The notes under the pieces are model-generated. The model was not told the origin of the DNA, searched no databases, and was given only the letters and a program-made list of their open reading frames with translations. 64,000 nt of DNA from Paramecium pentaurelia (taxonomy: Eukaryota > Ciliophora > Oligohymenophorea > Peniculida > Parameciidae): positions 364,410 through 428,409 of the forward strand of contig CAJJDO010000081.1 in the NCBI GenBank assembly GCA_905183005.1. The letters run 5' to 3'. A program made the position numbers and the translations under genes. This document shows, in pieces, positions 39,753 to 50,205 of the stretch (the stretch's first letter is position 1; each line of letters begins with the position of its first letter).

Positions 39753-41296
39753 ATGATTATGTAGATTACTAGAACATTTAGAAGATTCGATATTTTTGGA
39801 TAATAAATTAGACTAAAAGCATCAGGTTAGTCTCTTTATTAGACTCAGATTGGAGCATTTATGACTTTATTATTATTTAGCATACTTATATATTCAGGTA
39901 GTTTATTTATTCTTGAAATGAACAAAGGAAAAAATGCAATATTGAACTCTTAAGATGCTGTCATTCAAAATCATGAAGTAATTCTTTTTTTATTTTTTTA
40001 TTTAGGGTTTCAGCTTCAATTCCACTGAACTTATATTTTCAGCAGGGTTGCTTGATATTTGGGGTCAACCTATTCCAAATGAGGGCAACAGAATATTTTA
40101 GATTGGATTTTATGTCTGTAATAAATCATTAAATGATACAGAATGTATTTTAACACCGGGAACAATTTGTGGTGAAAGAATTCGTGAAGCTTCAAAAGTA
40201 ATAATATAAGAATTATTCACTTAGAAATTAAATATCCCAGAAGCATATGAAAATATTACTTATTGTATGAGTGATGAATATATCAAAGAGAATCCCTAAA
40301 TAAGAATATAAGGATCAAATCGCTATGATAATTTTACATTATTGGGAGCAGTAATTGAAAGATGTAATAATAATACCAATATGAATAGTATAATTTATTA
40401 ATATTTTAGATTGTGCTTCAAATGAAGAAATTGATATGTATACAGCCAATTCCAATCTTTATTACTCCTATTCCTTCCATCAACTTAATAAGGAATCAGA
40501 TGGTTCACCATATTAGAAAACTGAAAATATTGATCTAACTTCACTTTATTACAAAGTTGGGAAATACATTAAAATTTATTTTCAATACTCTTAAAGTTTC
40601 CTTGAATATAATCCCTTCTATTTTTTCCCTAAGTAAGTTTATCATGAAGGAGTTGAATACTAAAAGACAGTGATAGATAGTGTACTTTATTTCTAAGATG
40701 CCAATACATTAGCAAGAATTGAAGTACATCTAGATGCTAAGAAAAAAGTTTGTTTTATCACATATTAAACCTTAATGGATGTCGTTGCTAAGTTAGGTGG
40801 TTTGTTTACAATTATAAGGGCTTTATTAGATTTTTTACTTTTACCAATATAGTCAACACTCTATAAACTATTTTTGATAAAATTTTTTATAAAACATCAA
40901 AACGAGGGCAATAGTAAGGATGTTCTCTTGAAAAATTCTTAACTGAAAGATATTAGTTTAACAAATCTTATAACTTCATCGACTTAAAGAGAATTTTTTC
41001 AAAAATAATCCGATATAATCAATAAATATCTGGATGTTAGATAAATATTAATACATCCTCTATAATTTACATAAAAAATAGAATGTTTAAAGGATTCTAT
41101 AAATAAAATTGATGTATTAAGTTCTAGATAAATCAAACTTATAAGCAAGCAAGAAGCAGATGAATTATTAGTTTAAAAAAATAATGAAGAATATATACAT
41201 AGTAAATCCTTAAGTTATGGTACTATCAATTCAGAACATAAGATAGGAAATTAAAATAATTGCATCATTCCAAAATTGCAAGTGTAAATACGTTGA
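39753..41296 (+). CDS. Two-pass membrane protein of a ciliate-specific type
   Basis: The 497-residue protein has introns at 39978-40005 (28 nt) and 40388-40409 (22 nt). A short basic cytosolic N-terminus leads into one membrane helix (FMTLLLFSILIYSGSLFIL, about residues 37-56). A long extracytoplasmic loop of about 250 residues contains paired cysteines. A second hydrophobic segment near residue 335 (LGGLFTIIRALLDFLLLPI) is followed by a charged, Gln-rich cytosolic tail. The two-helix, large-loop topology is common among expanded, uncharacterised ciliate membrane proteins. I cannot assign a transport or receptor function. The stop is TGA at 41294-41296. Confidence 0.78.
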
Positions 41297-43262
41297 ATAT
41301 CATAAATTTGTATTCATAATTAAATAAAATCATTTTATAAATAAAAATTACATTAGGTCTTAAGGAAATCATTTTAATATTTTATTTAATTACTCAACCA
41401 CAAAATCTTAATTATTATTGTTTAAACTGTTATACTATAGCTATGATTCCTAATAAAATAGTAGCTATCATTTATTTAAGCTAAATCTCTTTCTTATCTC
41501 ATTTCTAAAAATAATGATGATTCTATTATTTTTGAAATTCCCTATAGTAATTTCTCTAAAGCTTGTTAAATATTGTTTTCATTACACCAAAAAAAGTAGA
41601 CATTGCAGATTCTGTAATGTAAGATATTGCTAAGTCAAGTGTTTTCTGTTACATATTTCAAATATTCATGTAGGCATCGAATCAATAATTTGACATTATA
41701 ATTGAAACCTATTTATTAGACATGTTATCGTATATACTATACTATTAATTTATAGGATTCTAAAATTAATAAATATAATTACTTCGACTAATATATTTTT
41801 TCACTCTACTAAACTCATTACTTTTTAAGTTTGTATAATTGTCTCAAATATTCTTAGACATAGATAATTATAATAATCAGAAATAGTTATGTGTTATTGC
41901 ATTTTTTCAATTATTTTAACACTATTACTTCCATTATTTATGAAATTAATTTTTATAGAAAAGATAAGAATTTACGTTTGTGCAATTTCAGAAATTGAAT
42001 TCTATACATTGTATTATGTTTTAAGTGAAATCTTAATAATAATTCTGTCTTTAAGATCCTCAAAGAATTGGTTTAATGAATTTTATATTAATATTAATTC
42101 TCATATATTATCTAATCAATCTAAACAATTATGCAAATTATAAATATAGTATTATAATATGACTATTATTTACATGCATATCTAAATACTAAATGAATAC
42201 TAGTTTAAGACATTTTTAACATTTTGTATTGATTTATCACCTCCTTCTTTTATTTATATTGAAAGCTCATCATTTACAATTTTATTACTTAATTACTCTT
42301 TATATCGAATATTAATGGAGAAGCATAATTTGTAATGCAATTATTTATAATAGTGATTGTGATTTAAAAATTAATAAAATTTAATGAATGATAGATATTA
42401 CTAATAAATTCCAAAGAAAAATTTATGATAAATTACAAATTTTTTATTATAATCAAATTAAATTTGTTATAATAATATGCCATTAAGTAGTTTTAATTAC
42501 TATATTTATTTAAATTTGAATAATTTTAGTAAAACAAAATGGTACTACTTTATATTCTGAAATTACAAATCATTAGAACGTTTCGTAAATTACATCGTAT
42601 TTATTATCATCATTGATATTTATATATTTTTAAGTTTCTAATAAATTGTTCTTTTAACTCAAAATTGTACTTATTTGTTTATTCTAATTTGTGATCTATT
42701 ATCTTATCAATCATAACATCTGATTATCAGATTCACTCCATATATTCCTAAAGGAAGATCTTGAATTTTTATTAGAATAAAAGTATTTTCATTTATTTTT
42801 ATAATAATCACTTATTTCATAATTATTATGATTTTGAAAGACTTGGTTTAAAAATGGTGTAAAACATTTCTGATTTGAAATATACATTAAAAAATACTAG
42901 TATTCGATGGATTCTGATTAACCCATTATTTATTGATGAAATTTTTCAAATATAAGTAATTAAGTAAAAATATGGTATAAACTTAAAATAAAAATGAATT
43001 GATTTGCACTATCCAAATTTTATTAAATAATTAGTAAATATGTAATTAATCATTAATTTATTATGTTTCAATTTTAATTTTGTTTACTTTAAAGCAAATT
43101 AGTTGATTTATAAAGCTTTTTTATTTTTAATAATAAATATTTACTAAATAAAAATCTCAATTTTGAATAAATGGAATGGCTTATTTTATGTTAAAAAAAT
43201 TTCTAAAACAAAAAATTTATTTCGAAAATTTATCTGATTCAAGAATAATACTAATATAGTAT
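41297..43262. other. No intact gene; possible decayed membrane-protein sequence
   Basis: Hydrophobic open stretches occur around 41790-41930 (YFFTLLNSLLFKFVQLSQIF) and 41889-42143, but no frame is long or consistent. They may be remnants of a multi-pass membrane gene or chance AT-rich ORFs. No RNA or repeat was recognised. Confidence 0.35.
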
Positions 43263-43990
43263 ATGCAAAAAATTAATAGCATATTCAAAATCGATTTAGG
43301 TAATACAAATTCTTGTGTTGGAGTATAGAGGAAGACCCTTTGATATTCCAAATGAGAATGTTTATATAAAAACAACATCATTTTCAATCATTATGATCAA
43401 ATAACGCTTTATTGGACTATCAGAAATAAGAGTTATTATTGTAATTAGAAACTTCTTTTGTAGATATACACTTAAGTTAAATAATAAAATTGTTGATCAT
43501 TTTCTTTAGGCCATTAAAGTAAAACATAATAAAGATTTACCTTAAGATAAGAGAGTAATTGAAATTTTGAAAAATGAAGCTGAAATATCAAAAAATTCAC
43601 TTCTGAGTATTCATGAAATAATAATTGAAATCAATTATTTATTTAATGAATAAAATTTCAAGAAATACTAACAAGAACTAAATTTGTAGAAATTAATTTA
43701 AATTAGATCAACAAATTATTAGAAATATTAAAATTCCATTCTATGACAGAAAATAATTAAATTCTAATGGTTGGTGGTTTTTTGTAGGTTTAAAAATTAA
43801 AGAAGTTATGTAAGACTGTTTTTAGGGAAGGAAATTGACAAAATAATTATTATAATTCAAATGAATCATCATTTTAATTCAATAAAATTAATTATGAATA
43901 ATCAAATAATTATATTAATAATTAGGGCAGCATTTTTAAATGAAAAAATCCTTAAATTGTTATAATACTTTGATACCATATATTTTTGAA
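43263..43990 (+). pseudogene. HSP70 pseudogene
   Basis: The frame opens MQKINSIFKIDLGNTNSCVGVQ, matching the HSP70 start (IDLGTTNSCV), then loses the frame. A second block (about 43485-43740) reads NNKIVDHFLQAIKVKHNKDL, DKRVIEILKNEAE and IIIEINYLFN, corresponding to the ATPase-domain stretch IVDHF...DKRALRRLR...IEIDSLF. A third (about 43750-43880) reads ILMVGGFLQVQKLKKL, the HSP70 LVGGSTRIPKVQ region, then an in-frame TGA. A trace of the following AA.L...LLL.D block occurs near 43930. Large intervals are missing and there are several stops and shifts. It is therefore a decayed copy, not a chaperone gene. Confidence 0.8.
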
Positions 43991-44584
43991 GAAGATCACC
44001 TGCAAAACAAACCTGGATGGTAAATCTACTTTAAACTATTCTCTTCCTAATTTAAATCTAAAGTATTTTATTTAAATCTGAAAAAACCCCAAAATACACA
44101 TTAGGTAGTTGGTCTAAAAATTAAGATTTCAATCAGCATAAGACTCACAATCCTTACAATAATAAAAATTAAATTAAATCTAATTCGTTTTTGAAATATT
44201 ATGAAAAAATTTTGAAGCCTTGAAACACAATTAATTTATTATTATAGTAGAATAGTTTTTGATAAAAGTATTAATATATTCTCAGTGATTGTTTTATTGG
44301 TGAAAATCGTTTATTGTATTTCTGTAAATTCTATTAAAATTAAAGATTATAGTGTAATTAATCTATAGGGATTAAATTTTGATCTCTTTTGGATTAAGCT
44401 AGCTAGTTTATAAAATTATTTATAATTGTTACTCTAGTTATATTACTTTGAAATCATCAAAATAATAAGAAAATTTTTTAGGAATTATAAAAAATTAGAA
44501 ATAAGAATATTTTTTTTTAAATATTTTATTTCAATTTTAAGTCTTGTTTTAATTTACATATCAAATTTTTTCATTTATATGGTC
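43991..44584. other. No feature seen
   Basis: AT-rich sequence downstream of the HSP70 remnant. No convincing frame, RNA or repeat. Confidence 0.4.
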
Positions 44585-44715
44585 TTTAGGAAGGTGAAGG
44601 CTTATGAGGCCAAGAATGATAAACTGCAAAATTCTGTTCCACATTTGATCCTGTGTATCTCTATATTCATTGATATTGATAAGTGTAGAATGAACAAGGT
44701 CGTCGTGTAGCAAAT
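44585..44715. ncRNA. GC-richer block, possible non-coding RNA (unassigned)
   Basis: About 130 bp (from AGGAAGGTGAAGGCTTATGAGG to GTTATGGCACC) are clearly less AT-rich than the surroundings and contain no sustained ciliate-code frame with family similarity. Local GC-rich islands in such a genome often mark structured RNAs. I could not match it to U1-U6, SRP, RNase P or telomerase RNA signatures. The strand is unknown and the call is tentative. Confidence 0.2.
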
Positions 44716-44966
44716 AGTTATGGCACCAAAAATAAATTTAAGTTTCTAAATTGAAATAAAAAGTAGAAAAGAATATAAATACTTAATTTAGATTCTCAAA
44801 TATTAACAAATACCTTTATTTTATTTTATTATCTTTTTATCAAATTCACAAAAATGTTTTAAATATGTAGTCATTCTAAAGTCCAAGAATTAAAAAGAGA
44901 CCCAATTCAAAGAAATTGGTTTTTAAAAGAAGGTTCTTGAGCCCAAGATAGGGGAATGAGTCATGA

Positions 44967-45044
44967 TCAGGTAAGGAAGACTTGTCCACCCTTTTTTAGC
45001 TTATAGCTGACCATAAGTTGATCAACGATGTAGAATTCAGAGTG
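44967..45044 (-). CDS. C-terminal end of an unidentified protein, cut by the assembly gap
   Basis: Next to the gap, the minus strand reads SEFYIVDQLMVSYKLKKG followed by GQVFLT and a TGA (44969-44967). Codon use here is less AT-biased than in the neighbouring genes, as in highly expressed genes. The upstream part lies within the 45045-45500 gap or in the sequence beyond it. The family is not recognised. Confidence 0.35.
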   Translation of the reverse strand, partial: HSEFYIVDQLMVSYKLKKGGQVFLT

Positions 45045-45500
45045 NNNNNNNNNNNNNNNNNNNNNNNNNNNNNNNNNNNNNNNNNNNNNNNNNNNNNNNN
45101 NNNNNNNNNNNNNNNNNNNNNNNNNNNNNNNNNNNNNNNNNNNNNNNNNNNNNNNNNNNNNNNNNNNNNNNNNNNNNNNNNNNNNNNNNNNNNNNNNNNN
45201 NNNNNNNNNNNNNNNNNNNNNNNNNNNNNNNNNNNNNNNNNNNNNNNNNNNNNNNNNNNNNNNNNNNNNNNNNNNNNNNNNNNNNNNNNNNNNNNNNNNN
45301 NNNNNNNNNNNNNNNNNNNNNNNNNNNNNNNNNNNNNNNNNNNNNNNNNNNNNNNNNNNNNNNNNNNNNNNNNNNNNNNNNNNNNNNNNNNNNNNNNNNN
45401 NNNNNNNNNNNNNNNNNNNNNNNNNNNNNNNNNNNNNNNNNNNNNNNNNNNNNNNNNNNNNNNNNNNNNNNNNNNNNNNNNNNNNNNNNNNNNNNNNNNN
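45045..45500. other. Assembly gap (456 N)
   Basis: A run of N. The left flank carries GC-richer sequence and a coding fragment; the right flank is ordinary AT-rich DNA. The real gap size is not known from the sequence. Confidence 0.99.
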
Positions 45501-45788
45501 TATAAATATATCATTAAACATTTATCAATTAAATATCATTTTTCAATTCTTGTATAAATAGCTTTATTCTAACTAATTTTTTAAAAGTTAAAGTACTATA
45601 TTTATATTATTTAATAGACCAAGATATCATTCTAATTGTAATCTTCCACCATATATACCAATAATTATTTAGAATTGAATACAAGCTCTCTTAATGAATG
45701 TCATAATCATTATCATTTTTGGCTTATTTAATAAATTATTATTTTCCTCTAAATATTTTATATAAGTTAAAAATAATTAAAGAATAGA

Positions 45789-47919
45789 ATGAATCCTTAA
45801 ATTAAAAATACATTAAATTGCTTAGATCAAACTTTATCTTTACACGGAACCATAGATTTAGAAGTTGATAAATGGGATTAAATCTAATAAAGGCTTGCTA
45901 AGGTTAAAATTCAATTAACAATTACACGAGATAATTAAATCATATGCTCATAAGAAGGAGTAATATTGAAAAAGTAAACGATCGTTTATATGTTTCAAAG
46001 CTAAATAATTTAAGATAATTATATGAATCCAGAAGTTTTAAACTTAGAATAGATAAAGCATCTTCAATGGCAAGGTGAATATTGTTAAAACAAGAGAAAA
46101 TTTGGCAAATGGATAGCTATTTGGAATGGAGAAGCTCTTTTAGAAGTTGGTGGATACTATGAAAGTGGATTAAAATAAGGTTTATGGAAAGAACTAATTA
46201 ATTAATATTGGAGGTAATAAAAATTAATTATTTAATTTCAAAAAAGCCATGCCACAATATATTAAAGTGGAGATTACTTTAATGATTAAAAATAGGGAAC
46301 ATGGACTTATAACTATAATAACGAAAAGATGTAATATTTTTGCTTAATTAAATAAGAGGGGGTGGATCCTACAATAACTAAGGCTAAAAAGATGGTAAAT
46401 GGATTGAGTTGAAGGATAGGTTTTATGATGAATCCTAAGTCACTTATAGTGGGGAGTATAAAAATGGTAAAAAAGTCAGTATTTGGGAAACAAAATACTA
46501 ACATAAATATATGTAAATTTATCTAATTATCTCTCAATAATTAGTGGTGGCGGATCATATGATTATGGAGATGAAGGGATTAAAGTTGGAAGATGGATTG
46601 AATTAAGTGATGGGTTTTATAAATATTCATAAGTCACTTATAATGGAGAATATAAAAGTGGTAAAAAAGTAGGTAGATGGGATATCAAATATGAAGGATA
46701 ATTGATGTAACCTTATGATATGTTCAAATTTAGTGGAGGTGGATCATATAATAATGGAGGTGATGAGTTTAAGATTGGGAGATGGTTTGAGTTAAGCGAT
46801 GGGTTTAGATGGAATTCATAAATTTCTTTTGAAGGTGAATATATAAACAGTACCAAAATTGGTAGATGGGATATCTTGTAAGATAATTTAAAGATGTAAA
46901 ATAATATTATTCAATAATATTTACAAATTTTTAGTGGTGGTGGCTTCTATGATGAAGACGCTAATGGAATTAAGATTGGGAGATGGATTGAATTAAGTGA
47001 TGAATTTTGGAGCAGTTCTTAAATCATTTACAATGGAGAATATAAAAATGGTAGAAAAGTTGGCAGATGGGAAATTTAGCATGAATCCAAAATGATGTAT
47101 CATGATTTGAAGAATGCTTAGTGGTGGTGGGTTCTATGATGAAGAAGGTTATGGAATTAAGATTGGGAGATGGATTGAATTAAGTGATGAATTTTGGAGC
47201 AGCTCTTAAATCACTTACAATGGAGAATATAAAAATGGTAGAAAAGTTGGCAGATGGGAAATTTATTATAAAAAGGGTAATAGAGATTAAAAGAAAGAAT
47301 TAATGTAAAATTGTTGTTAGAAAGTATTAGTGGTGGTGGGTAGTATGATGAAAGGGAAAATGGGATTAAAATTGGGAGATGGATTGAGTTAAATGATGGT
47401 TTTTATGATTATTCTTAAGTTATTCATAATGGTGAATATTAAAATGGCACAAAAATTGGAAGATGGTAAATTCAGTACGAAGGGAAATAAATGTAAATTT
47501 TCTTATTAATCACATTATAAATGTCTTAGTGGTGATGGATCATATGATGACAGAGGTAATGGGATTAAGAGTGGAAGATGGACTGAATTAAGCGATGACT
47601 TTAACTGGAATAAGTAAATAACTTATGATGGTGAATATAGAAATGGCAAAAAAGTTGGTATATGGTAAATTAAGTATGAAGGAAACTAGATGTAAATTTA
47701 TTTTTAATCCAATTATTATTTTCTAGTGGTGGTGGATCATATGATGAAAGAAATGGTGGGATTAAAATCTAAAGATGGAAGGAGTTGAGCAAAGGATTTA
47801 AATATAATTCCAAAAGGATTATAAATGGTGAATATAAAAATGGCAAAAAGGTAGGTTTATGGATGGAAATAGATCTAACAAACAATTAGATATGCAATGA
47901 ATTGAAATATAATAAATGA
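45789..47919 (+). CDS. GGGSYD/MORN-like repeat protein built from modular exons
   Basis: The predicted 627-residue protein has a ~140-residue unique N-terminus (MNPQIKNTLNCLDQTLSLHG...) and then about nine repeats. Each repeat reads roughly SGGGSYDE.GNGIKIGRWIELSD, then SSQ.TYNGEYKNG and KKVGRWEI. The GEY.NGKKVGRW core is MORN-like. Eight introns keep the frame: 46331-46356 (ends AAG), 46513-46544, 46707-46733, 46896-46934, 47097-47121, 47305-47330, 47493-47529 and 47692-47726. All sit at the same phase-2 position, just before GGG. The spliced length is 1,884 nt, an exact multiple of three. The family seems ciliate-specific and its role is unknown. Late repeats show drift (GDGS for GGGS; IQRWKELSK). 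Confidence 0.82.
46357..47919 (+). repeat. Tandem exon-intron repeat array
   Basis: Successive internal exons measure 156, 162, 162, 162, 183, 162 and 162 nt, each encoding one protein repeat (52-61 residues). The intervening introns are 32, 27, 39, 25, 26, 37 and 35 nt, all in phase 2. Exons are similar at the nucleotide level (for example GGGAGATGGATTGAATTAAG), while introns differ in length and sequence. Confidence 0.85.
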
Positions 47920-48280
47920 TTAAAGAAAATAAAAAATAATATATATAGCGTTTCGAATAGTATTTAGAATGATTTATAGATTCTATTTGTATTAGTTAAT
48001 AGTATTTTATTACATATGCTCAAATTTTCTATTTGTTAAGAAGAATAGAAATCTGATTCTAATTCATCTTTATTTAATCAGGCTAGCATAACTCTAATAA
48101 TCAAATATCAACCTAGAGCCTTAAATTAGCGAATTATTCTTCGATTTATAAGGCAGAAGTGTCCCATAAATCAATGCTCCATTTTTCTGTAGAATTATCG
48201 CTAAATATATAAGATTTTAGAATATACTATGTGTTGTTAGTTTTAGAATTAATAAGATTGATTATCAATAATAATTTATA
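47920..48280. other. Intergenic, no gene seen
   Basis: This 361-bp AT-rich stretch lies between the convergent repeat-protein gene and the WD40 pseudogene. Confidence 0.5.
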
Positions 48281-50205
48281 TCATTCATTCATTATATTTC
48301 TAATTTGTATTTCTTTTGATGTATCATCCCAAGTAAGTAAATACTATCCATCATCACTTACTGCTCCAAAAATTAAATGATTATTAAATTGAATATAATA
48401 GTCTAATACCATCTCAGAATCTGAAGAAATTCTTATGAAATTCACAAATGATCCATTTTTATTTACTATCATCTATTTATTATACAAATTACTAAGGAAA
48501 ACAACTTTAACAAGAATTTCCATTTTTAACTTATATTTCTTAAATACATGATTAGTATGGGTAGTAATAGTTTAAAAACATAACCATTCTTATTTAATAC
48601 CAGACTCAAATGCTTGTAAATTTACTTATTAACTCCAAAATTTAATTGTATTATCTGCACTTTCAGAAATTATTAAATCTTCTTTAGAGTGACATATTAA
48701 ACAAAATATAGTCCCCTCATGTCCTTCTAATATATATGAGCAATTCCAAAATTTGTTATTTTTTTTCCCATATTCTTATCGTCTTATCATCACTCCCAGA
48801 AAGAAAAGAATCTTTTATTTCATAAATGCTAGATAATTAACATAAGAAGAATGTTCATTAATCACTTAAATAATTTTAATTGACCATTCTGAAATGAGAA
48901 TATTAGAATTCTTGATAAACATCCTACAATTACAACTGATGATCTTTATTTATTGCAATTACATAACATTCATCATCTTATTTGATTGAGTATTATTATA
49001 ATTTCTCATATCTAACAGATTTTATCACTTAAGTTTATTCTTTATAATTATTTTTTATTCTTCTTCATTTACACTTTCAATCTTTGATGTAATTTACAAT
49101 TTTTCAAACAATTCACTTTAAAAAAAATTAAATAAATTTTAAGAGAAACTTTAAGGAGAATTGCTTGGGTTTCCTTCCAACTTTCAATTTTTAATTGTTG
49201 ATTTATCATATATTCTAAAAAATTTTTTTTACTGAAAATATTAGCAATTTCATTCGTTTTATCTTTGGTTAATTCTGACCGTTATATTTCCTCCTTTGAT
49301 TTTAATTATGCTATCTAATTTTAATAAAGTTAAATATTATCAATTAATTTTATTTTATGTTCTTCAATAAAACTATTTAATTTTAACTACAAATCATTCA
49401 TAATTTACTTCAACCATTCTTAATTTTGATTAAAATTTTATATTTTCAATTTCATATCAGTTATGTAAATTTATTTATATATTGCCCATTATTCTTAAAA
49501 CTTCGATAACCTAGTGTATCTAATTGGATTTTCTTCAACACAATTCAAACAAGCAAATCTATTTGGTAAAATACTTTTTTCATTTAACCATCATAATTTC
49601 ACTTTGATGTTTCTCACATATTAAATTTTAATTATTAAATTTTTTTTATTTCTATTTAAGTAAATCTTCGAGGACATCTTTTGAAACCATTAATTACTCA
49701 GAAAGTAAAGTGCATAATTGTTCTTTTAATTTTTTGACCAAGTTTTATGAATTAAGCAGATTCATATTTTTTTAGAAAATGCGTTTTACACAATCATAAT
49801 TAATTGTTTCATTTCTAATTCTTTAAATCTTAAATTAAAGATATAAAGGTCATTTAATGGAATTTCTTGAATTTATGATATAAAACTCTACATTTTTAAT
49901 AGAATTAACTCAATTTATTAATCAATACTCTCAATACATTTGTCTGAAAAGACCTATATTTATGATTTAAATTATATCACATCTTACCTTATTTTTAGTA
50001 TTACAGAAAGATTTTTATTCTCATTATTCTCATATAATAAGAGTTTAAAGTGCATGAAGGCTATGTTGGATATCCTCTATCAATACTAAATCATTTCTCA
50101 TTTCAGCGAGGCATAATGGACATATTTTCTTAATTTAGCATCCTTTTATGAAGGATTCTAGAAAATAACCAGCTGGTTGTGATTCACACATTTCTGTTAA
50201 TTCAT
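48281..50205 (-). pseudogene. WD40-family pseudogene
   Basis: The fragments are collinear with the intact WD40 genes in this window but need several frame changes. N-terminal: KCVNHNQLVIFQNPSQKDAK, then, after a one-base shift, RKICPLCLAEMRNDLVLIED. Middle: CEKHQSEIMMVK followed by an in-frame TGA, then RFACLNCVEENPIRYTRL and a coiled coil (QEWLKQIMNDLQLKLNSFIE), with another frame change near 49185. C-terminal: SGSDDKTIRIWEK, LEGHEGTIFCLICHSKED and AVSDDGQYLLTWDD, ending in TGA at 48283-48281. Two Cys/His modules in series suggest either a duplicated N-terminus or two merged remnants. Multiple disruptions make a working product unlikely. Confidence 0.75.
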
